DNA from: Bacilli bacterium
Lineage (GTDB): Bacteria; Bacillota_I; Bacilli_A; RFN20; CAG-826
Assembly (NCBI GenBank): GCA_024409055.1
Contig: JAKSUL010000006.1
Location: 1 to 63,610, forward strand
Reading direction: 5' to 3'
Length of the DNA stretch: 63,610 nt
Numbering within the stretch: the first letter of the stretch is position 1; every line of letters starts with the position of its first letter. A program made the translations under genes and the position numbers. This document shows positions 1 through 8,734 of this stretch, in pieces. Under the pieces are notes generated by a model. The model did not search any database. It was given only the letters and a program-made list of their open reading frames with translations, and was not told the DNA's origin.

Positions 1-19
1 TCAAGATTCATAAATAAAG

Positions 20-57
20 AAAAGCGTTCTACCGATCAAACAGGAGAACGCTTTTTT
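20..57. terminator. Rho-independent terminator, probably bidirectional
   Basis: An 11-bp perfect stem pairs 20-30 (AAAAGCGTTCT) with 45-55 (AGAACGCTTTT) around a 14-base loop. The T-run is on the right in plus orientation, and the A-run on the left gives a T-run in minus orientation. It lies just past the 3' end of the minus-strand GH125 gene, and may also end a plus-strand gene outside the window. Confidence 0.8.
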
Positions 58-64
58 GTTGCCG

Positions 65-1351
65 TTATTTTTCGATTCGAAGAATTTTCTTAAGACAAAA
101 TTCCGCAAAAAGGGAATTAGCCCATCCAAACCATGCTCTGGTGTAGATGGAAGCGTCGTCTTTGTTGATGCTTTCGTGCATGAGGTTGGTTCCGTTATCG
201 CTATTTAATACCATGGATAGACATTCATCGATCTCTTTTTTGTCTGTCGAAGTGATGCCTTGCATAAGTATCGATAAAGGCCAAATTGTATTTTTTGGTG
301 TATGCGGGCTTCCGATTCCTTTGAGGACGGTCCCCTCGTAGTAATAGTCATTGTCTTTTGACAAAACTAGTTTCCTGGTATTTTCGTATGCTTCTTTGTC
401 GAGATATGGATATTCAAGATATGGAATGCTCAGGAGGCTTGGTATATTGGCGTCATCGTTAGTCGAAAAATGACCATGGCAGTCGGTTTCTGAGACATAA
501 ACTCGGCCTTTTCCTTCTAAATTAACGATGCCGTATCTATTTATTCCCTCTTTCACTTTGGACGAAATCGACGAGCACGTCTCTGCGTATTCGTTTTTCC
601 CTAGCTTTGTTTTAAAGATGTTTTCTAATCTCGTTAAGACGGTCACCAGCAGCATATTATCCGGAATGTGGTAGTGGAATTGGCAAACGTCGTCGCTTGG
701 TCTGAACCCGGTCCAAACAAGCCCGTATGTTTCTGGGTTAACCGAATTCTTTTTGCATTCGATTTTTTGTCTCTCGGTGAAGGTATATCCAAAATAATAA
801 TCGGATTTCTCTTCGTGGTTTTGTTCGATTTCCAATGTCTTCAAAATCACGTCAAAGGCCTTGAAGAAATCGATGCTGAATACTTCTTTGTCACCGGTAT
901 ATTCGTAGTACTTGATTACGAGCCATAGCGGATAGCAAAGGGAGTCTAATTCGAATTTCCTTTCCCACACAATTTTCGAATGTGGGTTTGTTATTGCGGT
1001 TAGGTCCCATTCCCCGTATGAGTTTTCGTTTTCTTTGAAGGCATTGGCGTATGGATCAATGGAAATCATCCTAAGCTGCCTTTTGATGAGGGCTTTGATC
1101 GTTTTGCCTACCTTTTCTTCTTTCGAGAAAGGGAGATAGTGCATCACCTGAACGGAACTATCTCTAAGCCACATGGCGGGTATGTCTCCCGTTATTAGGA
1201 AAACTTCGTCATCGATCCATTTGATGGCTTTTTTCCAGGTGTCGTAAAAGCAATTGTTAAAAGTGAAAACGAGATGGTCGTTCTTGGTCGTTTCGCGAAT
1301 TGCCGCGGCGACGTTATCAAAGTTAATCGTTGATGGTATTGAAGTATTCAT
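65..1351 (-). CDS. GH125 exo-alpha-1,6-mannosidase
   Basis: A 428-aa cytoplasmic protein with no signal peptide. The family hallmark TGDIPAMWLRDSS sits at residues 54-66, followed by a YLPF motif, and the length fits the GH125 (DUF1237) family throughout. Known members are metal-independent inverting exo-alpha-1,6-mannosidases acting on N-glycan or mannan-derived oligosaccharides. The start at 1351 overlaps the last 29 bases of the upstream GH37-like gene, so the two are co-transcribed and probably translationally coupled behind the AraC gene. Substrate is inferred from the family. The terminator at 20-57 ends this minus-strand unit. Confidence 0.9.
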   Translation of the reverse strand: MNTSIPSTINFDNVAAAIRETTKNDHLVFTFNNCFYDTWKKAIKWIDDEVFLITGDIPAMWLRDSSVQVMHYLPFSKEEKVGKTIKALIKRQLRMISIDPYANAFKENENSYGEWDLTAITNPHSKIVWERKFELDSLCYPLWLVIKYYEYTGDKEVFSIDFFKAFDVILKTLEIEQNHEEKSDYYFGYTFTERQKIECKKNSVNPETYGLVWTGFRPSDDVCQFHYHIPDNMLLVTVLTRLENIFKTKLGKNEYAETCSSISSKVKEGINRYGIVNLEGKGRVYVSETDCHGHFSTNDDANIPSLLSIPYLEYPYLDKEAYENTRKLVLSKDNDYYYEGTVLKGIGSPHTPKNTIWPLSILMQGITSTDKKEIDECLSMVLNSDNGTNLMHESINKDDASIYTRAWFGWANSLFAEFCLKKILRIEK

Positions 1352-2555
1352 ATATTCCTGCCGTCCAACCCATCATACTGGGGGTTTCGTATTCGACGGT
1401 TTTTGAAACTTCACCGGTGACGGTGTTGTATTTTTCCCAAAGTTTGCCGGTAGTTTGATAGTTTTTATCAACTACCTGGATATATTGTTTCCTGATAATT
1501 GCAGCTTCTTTTTCCAAACCGACATTCTTTAGAGCGAGATAGCAAAAATAGGCGTTCGATGGCCACATGTGTGGGTAGTCCCATTGAAGATAATCATCTT
1601 CCCCTCTATATGGAGCGGTTGAGATTCCATATTCGTTGTCTAGTGCTTTAAAAAGTTTTAAACAAGCTTCTTTATCCTCGCTTATACCCATTGCGAAAGG
1701 GTAGAAACTTGCCGCGCTGGCGATAGATGAAAGAGACTTATCGACGAAGTTATAATCAAGCAACAAGCCCGTCTTTTCGTCCTCCATGAGCTTCATCATT
1801 TTTTCTTTGCGTGAATTGCCTCTTTTTAAGAAGACCAAAGAATCTTCTTTCCTTCCGATTAATAGAAGCATTTCCGAGAGCTTCATTTCCGCGTCAAAAA
1901 GAATGGAATTTAAGTCTATTTGAGCGAACTCGAGGGAGGCGAATCTATTCGTTTTCGTTTTGAAACGCATGTTGACGTCCCATCCGGATTCTCCGATTGC
2001 GAAGAAATTTCTCGCCATTTCTATTTTGTCGATATTCTTTTCCTCGCCTTTTAATCCGCCGACTCTAGAAACGAAATAATCGTAAGAGTTTAGACATTTA
2101 ATCGAAGTCCAACCGGATTTGTATTGATTTAATCCGCATGGAGACATCCTATCGTATGCCCAAAAATCCATTTCGGTGATCAAGGCGTTAACGAATAGTT
2201 CTATATCCTTTTTGTCGCCCGTCTTTTTGTATAAGTCGTACACGCCTCTAGTAAAAAATGGAGGCTGGCTTCCGAAAATTAGGTGGTCAGCATTGGGAAC
2301 GAATCCATATGAGTCCACAAAAAACTTCATTATCAGGAGGTTGTTTCTGGCTTGTTCGATCATTCCGTCTTGGAGCAACCCGATATTGGTGAAATAAGTG
2401 TCCCAATAGTAGAAGTTCTTGAAACAATCATCGATACACGGAGTGGTGTATGGAACGGGTAACTTGACGTTGCTTAGCTTGGCGTCTTCTTCTTTTTTAG
2501 GGTCTCTTATCGTTTTTGCCCAGTTTTTAAGGATGTATTCATGCGTGGAATCCAT
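1323..2555 (-). CDS. GH37-like (trehalase-fold) glycoside hydrolase
   Basis: A 410-aa cytoplasmic (alpha/alpha)6-barrel enzyme. Trehalase-type signatures are visible: FYYWDTYF at 48-55, GFVPNADH near 84-91 followed by SQPPFF, a SGWD motif placing the likely catalytic acid at D193, QWDYPHMWPSNA, and E388-Y followed by six residues and GWT, which matches the catalytic-base motif of trehalases. It is shorter than E. coli periplasmic trehalase (about 560 aa) and has no signal peptide. Beside a GH125 mannosidase its real substrate may be another alpha-linked disaccharide, and the related GH63 clan is an alternative assignment. It starts 3 bases after the AraC gene stop and overlaps the next gene by 29 bases. 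Confidence 0.75.
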   Translation of the reverse strand: MDSTHEYILKNWAKTIRDPKKEEDAKLSNVKLPVPYTTPCIDDCFKNFYYWDTYFTNIGLLQDGMIEQARNNLLIMKFFVDSYGFVPNADHLIFGSQPPFFTRGVYDLYKKTGDKKDIELFVNALITEMDFWAYDRMSPCGLNQYKSGWTSIKCLNSYDYFVSRVGGLKGEEKNIDKIEMARNFFAIGESGWDVNMRFKTKTNRFASLEFAQIDLNSILFDAEMKLSEMLLLIGRKEDSLVFLKRGNSRKEKMMKLMEDEKTGLLLDYNFVDKSLSSIASAASFYPFAMGISEDKEACLKLFKALDNEYGISTAPYRGEDDYLQWDYPHMWPSNAYFCYLALKNVGLEKEAAIIRKQYIQVVDKNYQTTGKLWEKYNTVTGEVSKTVEYETPSMMGWTAGIYEYFNTIND

Positions 2556-2558
2556 GGA

Positions 2559-3449
2559 TTAATAGTACCTTTCTTTTTGGACGTTTTTCCTAAACAAAGA
2601 AGGAGAAACACCAGCGTTTTTCTTAAAGCAAAGGGAGAAATACTGAACTGTTCCGAAGTTGAGAGCTTCCGCGATTTGGTTGACGCTGCTCTCGGTCTCG
2701 GTTAGAAGTCGTTTCGCCTCGGCTATTTTCAATTCGTAATAATACGAGCTAATCGTATACCCAGTATTCGCTTTGAAGTGGCGGCACAAATAGTTTTTCG
2801 AATAGCTGAGATTGTCCGATAGCTGTTCCAAATTAAATTTTTCGTAAAGGTTTTGTTTCAAAATGTCGATGATTTTATACGAAAGAGCGGAATAATTCCT
2901 GACTCCATTGCCGCCTGTGTCCTTTTTTCCTTCCACGAGGGATATGAGGAAAAGTTCCAATTTGTTTTTGATGATTTGTTTGAATCCGTATGGAACTGCT
3001 TCCGGGATCATCTTCTTTTTCTTATCGCTGAACCATATTTGCCTCGAAGAGGTGAGATGTCTGCCGGCGTATTCGAATATTTCGCTTAATGCGTATATCT
3101 GCTCGTTGCTCAACTTGATGACTTGGTCAAAGAGAAAAGAAAGATCTGGAGACGATGTTAAAAAACTTGTGATGGAGACTCTGGAAGAACAGTTGTTGTT
3201 CATGTCTCTATGAACGGAATACGGCTTATGCAAAAAGGCTTCCCCGGCATTAAGAACGTATTCTTTGCCGTCCTCGATTGTAATGAGACTTCCTTTGTTG
3301 ACGAAAAGAAGTTCCAATTGTCTGTGGCTTTCGGTGATTCCTTCGTAATTCTTTGGAAAATTGTAAACAAACATCGTTGAAAACGATGTAAGGGTTATGC
3401 ATTCCTCGAACTTATAAGTTTCTAGAGAATTTTTAATTAAATGCCCCAT
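2559..3449 (-). CDS. AraC-family transcriptional regulator
   Basis: A 296-aa regulator. The N-terminal half resembles a cupin sugar-sensing domain (glycines and HKPYSVHRD around residues 65-82). The C-terminal ~100 residues hold two helix-turn-helix units typical of AraC (LEQLSDNLSYSKNYLCRHFK, then VNQIAEALNFGTVQYFSLCF and VSPSLFRK). It heads the minus-strand GH37-GH125 unit and is divergent from the ABC importer operon starting at 3596, with a palindrome at 3510-3528 between them. It therefore probably controls both directions in response to an imported sugar; the inducer cannot be read from the sequence. Confidence 0.9.
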   Translation of the reverse strand: MGHLIKNSLETYKFEECITLTSFSTMFVYNFPKNYEGITESHRQLELLFVNKGSLITIEDGKEYVLNAGEAFLHKPYSVHRDMNNNCSSRVSITSFLTSSPDLSFLFDQVIKLSNEQIYALSEIFEYAGRHLTSSRQIWFSDKKKKMIPEAVPYGFKQIIKNKLELFLISLVEGKKDTGGNGVRNYSALSYKIIDILKQNLYEKFNLEQLSDNLSYSKNYLCRHFKANTGYTISSYYYELKIAEAKRLLTETESSVNQIAEALNFGTVQYFSLCFKKNAGVSPSLFRKNVQKERYY

Positions 3450-3463
3450 AACGCGTTTTTCCC

Positions 3464-3472
3464 ATTATATCA
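3464..3472 (-). promoter_or_regulatory. Extended -10 element of the AraC-GH37-GH125 unit
   Basis: Read on the minus strand the sequence is TGATATAAT, a perfect extended -10 (TGn-TATAAT). No good -35 is seen upstream, as expected for extended -10 promoters. The -10 lies only about 15 bases before the ATG at 3449, so the predicted leader is under 10 nt. Either the message is nearly leaderless or the true promoter is elsewhere. Confidence 0.45.
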
Positions 3473-3509
3473 CATAAAATATTTTTATAATTTATGCGTC
3501 TATTTATAA

Positions 3510-3528
3510 AATATTGATTATCAATATT
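3510..3528. promoter_or_regulatory. Perfect palindrome, probable operator
   Basis: AATATTGAT and ATCAATATT form a perfect 9-1-9 inverted repeat centred at 3519. It lies in the 146-bp intergenic region between the divergent AraC gene and the ABC operon. The symmetry suggests a dimeric repressor site rather than the direct-repeat sites usual for AraC proteins, so a second regulator may act here. Confidence 0.5.
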
Positions 3529-3595
3529 AAAAACTTTGTTTTAAATATATGATTAGGTATCAAAACATATAGATTTCAACAGAGGAGCGTATTTT

Positions 3596-5152
3596 ATGGC
3601 GAATCTTAAGCTGAAAGGGGTAAACAAAGTTTATCCTAATGGTGTTCAGGCCGTTTTCGATTTCAACGTCGATATTAAAGACAAGGAATTTATTGTTTTC
3701 GTCGGCCCTTCTGGATGCGGTAAATCTACGACTCTTAGAATGGTCGCCGGATTAGAAACCATCACTAGCGGGGAATTCTATATCGATGGCCAATTGATGA
3801 ACTCGGTTGAACCTAAAGATAGAAACATCGCCATGGTTTTCCAAAACTACGCCTTGTATCCTCATTTCACCGTTTACGAAAACCTAAGATTTGCTTTGAA
3901 ACTCAGGAAGGTTCCAAGGCCGATTTATACGAATCTTGAAGATCCCGAAATCGTCGCACTTACGAAAGAGAATCAAGAATTGTTTGCGACCGCCAATAAA
4001 TACAACAGGCAGTTCAAGAAGAAACAGTACGACGACAATCTTCTAATCGAAAGAAGAGAGGTCTACAAAAAGATCTTTGAAAACGAGGAAAAGCTCCAGG
4101 GCCTTTACGTTCAAGCCGTCGGCATTGACGAATATTCAATAAACAAAGCCACCAAGCTTATCGCGAAGTTAAAGAAGGACATCGCGCATAACGAAAAGAT
4201 TATTTCTCGCTATGTTGAGGATTATCCGGAAGAAACCAAGAGATTTGTTGAATCGAACGAGAACATCGCGAAACAAATCAAAAACGTCGAAGAAAAACTC
4301 GAATATTTGAAGACTCACGAAGTTCCGCTTAATCAGGTTCGCCACCTCACCAAATATGAGATGGACCTCGAAATCAACAAAGCGGCGGACTCCATCGATC
4401 TTGAAAGATACCTTTACCGCAAACCGGCCGCTCTTTCTGGTGGCCAGAGGCAGCGTGTTGCTTTAGGGCGCGCCATCGTTAGGAAACCAGCCGTTTTCTT
4501 GATGGACGAGCCTCTTTCTAACCTTGACGCTAAGTTAAGAGTCCAAACCAGGTCTGAGATCATCAAGATTCACGAAAGAGTTGGTGCCACGACCATTTAT
4601 GTCACCCACGACCAGACCGAAGCCATGACTATGGCGGATCGCATTGTCGTTATGAAAGACGGTTATATTCAGCAGGTCGGCGCTCCAAAAGAGCTCTTCA
4701 AAGATCCGGCCAATAAATTCGTCGCATCCTTCATTGGAAGTCCGGCTATGAACTTTATCTCCGGAACATATTCGAACGGGGTCTTCAAAGGCGAAATGAA
4801 AGAAGGGCTAGTCGAGGCCGTCGGTAACGAATCGTTTGAGTACGAAGTTCCCTCCGCCTATAAAGCGATGCTCACCCCCTACGAAGGAAAGAAAGTCATT
4901 TTGGGCGTGAGACCAGAAGATATCGAAATTAAAAAGGCTACCGGCAAGAAGAGCGGTGGAACCCTCGTTAATTGCGATTATGTCGAACTTCTTGGATATG
5001 ACTTAATGGTTTATGCCTACATCCTCGGAAATAAGGTAGTCGTTAAATCGGAAGAAAATACTGGCATTGCCATGGGAGATGATGGCTACATCACCTTCAA
5101 AGAAGACGCTGTCTATTTCTTCGATGGCGAAACCGAGCAGAGAATCCGTTAA
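3596..5152 (+). CDS. MsmX/UgpC-type sugar ABC transporter ATPase with large internal insertion
   Basis: A 518-aa ATPase that would energise MalFG-type permeases. Walker A is GPSGCGKST (37-45), the Q-loop Gln is Q83, the signature LSGGQRQR begins at L280, and Walker B FLMDEPLSNLD follows, with an H-loop in VTHDQTEAMT and a C-terminal OB/TOBE region. Ordinary MalK/MsmX proteins are about 370 aa. Here about 145 extra residues, charged and coiled-coil-like, separate the Q-loop from the signature. The ribosome site GAGGAG lies about 9 bases before the ATG. It heads the operon with the two permeases and the binding protein. A paralogue with a still longer insertion is at 57922-59550. Confidence 0.9.
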   Translation: MANLKLKGVNKVYPNGVQAVFDFNVDIKDKEFIVFVGPSGCGKSTTLRMVAGLETITSGEFYIDGQLMNSVEPKDRNIAMVFQNYALYPHFTVYENLRFALKLRKVPRPIYTNLEDPEIVALTKENQELFATANKYNRQFKKKQYDDNLLIERREVYKKIFENEEKLQGLYVQAVGIDEYSINKATKLIAKLKKDIAHNEKIISRYVEDYPEETKRFVESNENIAKQIKNVEEKLEYLKTHEVPLNQVRHLTKYEMDLEINKAADSIDLERYLYRKPAALSGGQRQRVALGRAIVRKPAVFLMDEPLSNLDAKLRVQTRSEIIKIHERVGATTIYVTHDQTEAMTMADRIVVMKDGYIQQVGAPKELFKDPANKFVASFIGSPAMNFISGTYSNGVFKGEMKEGLVEAVGNESFEYEVPSAYKAMLTPYEGKKVILGVRPEDIEIKKATGKKSGGTLVNCDYVELLGYDLMVYAYILGNKVVVKSEENTGIAMGDDGYITFKEDAVYFFDGETEQRIR

Positions 5153-5157
5153 AGATT

Positions 5158-6168
5158 ATGGAAAAAGATATAGCGAAGAAAAAGAAACCTCTTTGGCGGA
5201 GAATAAGGAACTTCTTCTACGAGAAAGACCGTAAAGTCTTCGGAAGCAGGCACCTTGCCGCCGGCCCAGTTCTTAGCAAAAGAAGGACTTCACTTTTTAT
5301 CGTGGCCCTCCTTTTCATTCCTATTGCTCACTGGTTGGTCTTCTGGTTATACATCAACATCAATTCAATTTTCTTGGCTTTCCAGGATTTCAGAACCGGG
5401 GAGGCTACGTTTGTAAACTTCCAGTTATTCTGGGAAAAACTTACTAGCCCGGTTGGGAACGAAATCGGCATCGCACTTAGAAACACTCTTATTTATTTCG
5501 GCACAACGGTCCTTGTCACAATGCCGTTATCATTCGTCATCGCTTACTTCCTATATAAGAAGATTCTTGGACACAGGATTTTTAGGATCATTTTCTACTT
5601 ACCTGCCATTATCTCTGGCGTTGCTCTTGTCGCAGCCTTTAAGGAAATGGTGGCCCCGTATGGTTTTATTTCCAAAATATTGGAATTCTTCGGCATGGAG
5701 ATTCCTGAAGGCGGTCTTCTTTATGACAACACTACCGCGACAGGAACGATCGTCGTGTATTGCATATTGACCGGATTCACCACCAATGTCTTGCTTTTCT
5801 CCGGCGCAATGGCCCGCGTTCCTCAGGAAGTTTTGGAATCAGCTAGGTTAGAAGGATGCGGATCCTTTAGGGAATTAGTGGAAATCATCTTCCCGCTTAT
5901 TTGGCCGACTTTTGCCACTCAGTTAATTTTCACGATGACCGGTTTATTCACAGCGTCTGGCCCGATTATGCTTTTCGACAAGATGAACAATTACGAGACC
6001 ATCACCATCTCGTATTGGATTTACCGTGAAATCTACGGAACCGGATTGGGCGGAACCGGAAACTACAACCTCGTTAGCGCCACCGGTTTGGTTTTCACTC
6101 TCATCGGATTCCCGATCATTATGCTTACCAGGTTCTTAACCGATAAGGTTGAGCCGGTCGAATACTAG
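5158..6168 (+). CDS. Sugar ABC transporter permease, MalF/UgpA type
   Basis: A 336-aa integral membrane protein with a basic cytoplasmic N-terminus of about 45 residues and about six membrane spans. The EAA loop that contacts the ATPase is recognisable (ESARLEGCGSFRELVEIIFP). It starts 5 bases after the ATPase stop, so translation is probably coupled, and it pairs with the MalG-type permease that follows. Substrate is probably an oligosaccharide, inferred from the surrounding glycosidases. Confidence 0.9.
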   Translation: MEKDIAKKKKPLWRRIRNFFYEKDRKVFGSRHLAAGPVLSKRRTSLFIVALLFIPIAHWLVFWLYININSIFLAFQDFRTGEATFVNFQLFWEKLTSPVGNEIGIALRNTLIYFGTTVLVTMPLSFVIAYFLYKKILGHRIFRIIFYLPAIISGVALVAAFKEMVAPYGFISKILEFFGMEIPEGGLLYDNTTATGTIVVYCILTGFTTNVLLFSGAMARVPQEVLESARLEGCGSFRELVEIIFPLIWPTFATQLIFTMTGLFTASGPIMLFDKMNNYETITISYWIYREIYGTGLGGTGNYNLVSATGLVFTLIGFPIIMLTRFLTDKVEPVEY

Positions 6169-6179
6169 GAGGTCATAAC

Positions 6180-7094
6180 ATGAAAAGAATTCCTAGTGCA
6201 TTAAGAATCAAGACCGATAAGGTCAAGAAATCCTTTGGCGAAAAAGTTATTTTCTCCATCGTCTTCGTTTTGTTTGCCATATACGCTGCCGCGATTCTTT
6301 ATCCTTTGGTGTATCTCGTTTTCGTCTCCATGTTTATGGATGCGGAAAACTATATCTTCATGATTACGGGCATTGCCGATGTATCGCTAGCTCCTCACTT
6401 TGAGAACTATATAAACGCTCTTAACATCTCTGTTCTAGATTCGGTTGGTAACGAAGTATTCATGCCACAGATGTTCTTCAACTCTATATGGTATTGCTTC
6501 TTCTCTATTGCCGGCGGCGTTCTTATGTCCTGCTTTACGGGATACGTGGTCGCAAAATACAAATTTAGAGGCAGGGGGCTTATCTATGCCGTCGCCATTT
6601 TCTGCATGACCATTCCGATCGTCGGTACCGGCGGCGCTGCCTTCAAGTTAATCTTTGATCTTGGCCTATACAACACGCCGATTTATATCATCGTTGCTTC
6701 TTTGGGCGGCTTTGGATTCAACTTCCTAATCATGTATGCCTTCTTCAAGAATGTCTCTTGGAGCTATGTCGAGGCTGTCTTGATCGATGGAGGCGGACAC
6801 TTCACGGCCTTTTTCAAAGTCATGCTTCCGCAGGCCAAACCTTCCTTAATCACATTAGCCATTTTGGCCTTCATTGGATGCTGGAACGATTATTCGACCC
6901 CACTTCTATACTTGCCGGACTATCCGACGGTAGCAAGCGGTGTCTATCAAATTCAAACTGCCGCCGAAAGAAGCGGCGAAACCCCATTGGTATTCGCGGG
7001 ATTGGCCTTGTCCATTATCCCGGTAATCATTCTCTTCGCCATTTGCTCGGAAAGAATCATGAAGAACCTTTCCATCGGCGGATTGAAGGGATAA
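6180..7094 (+). CDS. Sugar ABC transporter permease, MalG/UgpE type
   Basis: A 304-aa membrane protein with about six spans. The EAA loop reads EAVLIDGGGHFTAFFKVMLP, and the C-terminal ending in a short Ser-Ile-Gly-Gly-Leu-Lys-Gly tail is typical of MalG-type subunits. A strong ribosome site (TAGGAGGT) precedes the ATG. It is the second half of the importer channel, between the MalF-type permease and the binding lipoprotein. Confidence 0.9.
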   Translation: MKRIPSALRIKTDKVKKSFGEKVIFSIVFVLFAIYAAAILYPLVYLVFVSMFMDAENYIFMITGIADVSLAPHFENYINALNISVLDSVGNEVFMPQMFFNSIWYCFFSIAGGVLMSCFTGYVVAKYKFRGRGLIYAVAIFCMTIPIVGTGGAAFKLIFDLGLYNTPIYIIVASLGGFGFNFLIMYAFFKNVSWSYVEAVLIDGGGHFTAFFKVMLPQAKPSLITLAILAFIGCWNDYSTPLLYLPDYPTVASGVYQIQTAAERSGETPLVFAGLALSIIPVIILFAICSERIMKNLSIGGLKG

Positions 7095-7133
7095 ATACAA
7101 AACAACAAATTTAATAAGTCAGGAGGATTTGCA

Positions 7134-8732
7134 ATGAAAAACAATCGCTTATTAATCGCTATGACGACTTCCATGCTCTGTGCTACGCTTCTTAGCGCCT
7201 GTGGAGGCAACAAGGTCCGTGACGACGCTCAGTCACTTCAGATTTTCTGCGTCGATGCCGGATATAGAACCCAGTGGGTTTCTGACATCAAAGACCTTTT
7301 CGTCCAAGAGGATTGGGTCAAACAGAAATACCCAAACCTCAACGTCAGGATCGACACCAGCAAAGATCAGACCTACGGAAGAACTCGTATGGACGCAGGA
7401 AGAAGCTCCAACACAATCGACCTTTTCTTCGATATGGGCTTAACCAACTACAACGGAAGCGACGATCTTCTTGATTTGACCGAGACCGTTTATAACTCAT
7501 CGGTTCCAGGCGAAGATACTTTGTTTAAAAACAAAATCGATGCTTCTTATCTTGAAGCCTTCACTTTTGATGGACAAAGCGATCCCGCCAAAAAAGGCCA
7601 CCAATTCTTTGCCCCGTGGGCTGGTGGTATGACCGGCATTCTTTATAACGCCGACATATTCTCTTCCCTCAACTACACCGTTCCGAACACGACTGACGAG
7701 CTCGTCGCCCTTTGCGCCGATTATCAAGGAAGAGGAACGGAAACTTCCCCGAAATACTGTTTCATCCAAGGAAACGACGAAACTTACTTCAATTACCTCT
7801 TCGATATTTTCTGGACCCAATACCAAGCTAGAGAAGGATACCTTGATTTCGTCAACGGAATCGCCGATAACGTCGTCTCCAAAGACATCTTTAAGCAGCA
7901 GGGCAGGATGGAAGCTCTTCTTGTTTATGAATCTTTAGTCAAAAACGAGAAGCACTTCGTCAACCCGAACTCAATCAACCAAGGATTCGCCGTCGCTCAG
8001 GCCATGTTCTTAAAAGGTGAGGCTTTGTTCAACGTCAACGGCGACTGGTTTGTCTCCGAAACCAAAGACATCAAAGGAAAGATCACAAACCCGGCTTCCA
8101 TCAAGATGATGAAGACCCCGATCATTTCCGCTATTAAGAACGTTGTGCCGGATTCTTCCATTGGAGACGATGCCGAGCTTTCGGCTTTGGTTAAGGCCAT
8201 CGATTCTCACGACACTTCCCTTTCTGGAGCCGGATACGAAGTCACCCAAGCCGACTACGATTACGTAAAAGCCGCTAGGGCCATCACTTACTCTATCGGA
8301 GCCGGTCACCACGCCGCCATTCCAAGCTATGCCACAGCTAAGGGTTTGGCCGCTGACTTCATCAGGTATTTAGCCACTGATAAGGCCATCGAAGCTTACA
8401 TCAAAGCCACCGATGGTGCTTCCATGCCTTTCGCTTATGACCTCGAAACCAAGAACCCGGCCTTATTCGCCAAAATCGATCCGATCCACCAGAGCAGGGT
8501 CCAATATTTTGCCGATACGTTCATCGATCCTTATACTCTTCCGAACAAATATATGTTCCCTCTCATCAAATACGGCGGAGTCGATACTTTCAAATTAGCT
8601 AATGGCTATGACTTCTTCGTCCAGATGGGCAAAAAGAACGGAGCCAAGACTCCTCAGCAATATTGGGATGAAACCATTTCGTATTGGACTGACGATAAAT
8701 GGCAGGACGCTTGCGAAAGAGCGGGTATCTAA
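7134..8732 (+). CDS. Extracellular sugar-binding lipoprotein of the ABC importer
   Basis: A 532-aa protein with a lipoprotein signal peptide (lipobox LSAC, lipidated C23) and an ABC solute-binding family 1 fold, including GILYNADIF, an F-V-N-G-D-W type central segment (ALFNVNGDWFVSE) and YATAKGLAADFIRYL. It is about 100 aa longer than typical family members. It sits at the outer face of the membrane and delivers ligand to the permeases at 5158 and 6180. AGGAGG lies just upstream of the ATG. Confidence 0.88.
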   Translation: MKNNRLLIAMTTSMLCATLLSACGGNKVRDDAQSLQIFCVDAGYRTQWVSDIKDLFVQEDWVKQKYPNLNVRIDTSKDQTYGRTRMDAGRSSNTIDLFFDMGLTNYNGSDDLLDLTETVYNSSVPGEDTLFKNKIDASYLEAFTFDGQSDPAKKGHQFFAPWAGGMTGILYNADIFSSLNYTVPNTTDELVALCADYQGRGTETSPKYCFIQGNDETYFNYLFDIFWTQYQAREGYLDFVNGIADNVVSKDIFKQQGRMEALLVYESLVKNEKHFVNPNSINQGFAVAQAMFLKGEALFNVNGDWFVSETKDIKGKITNPASIKMMKTPIISAIKNVVPDSSIGDDAELSALVKAIDSHDTSLSGAGYEVTQADYDYVKAARAITYSIGAGHHAAIPSYATAKGLAADFIRYLATDKAIEAYIKATDGASMPFAYDLETKNPALFAKIDPIHQSRVQYFADTFIDPYTLPNKYMFPLIKYGGVDTFKLANGYDFFVQMGKKNGAKTPQQYWDETISYWTDDKWQDACERAGI

Positions 8733-8734
8733 TC

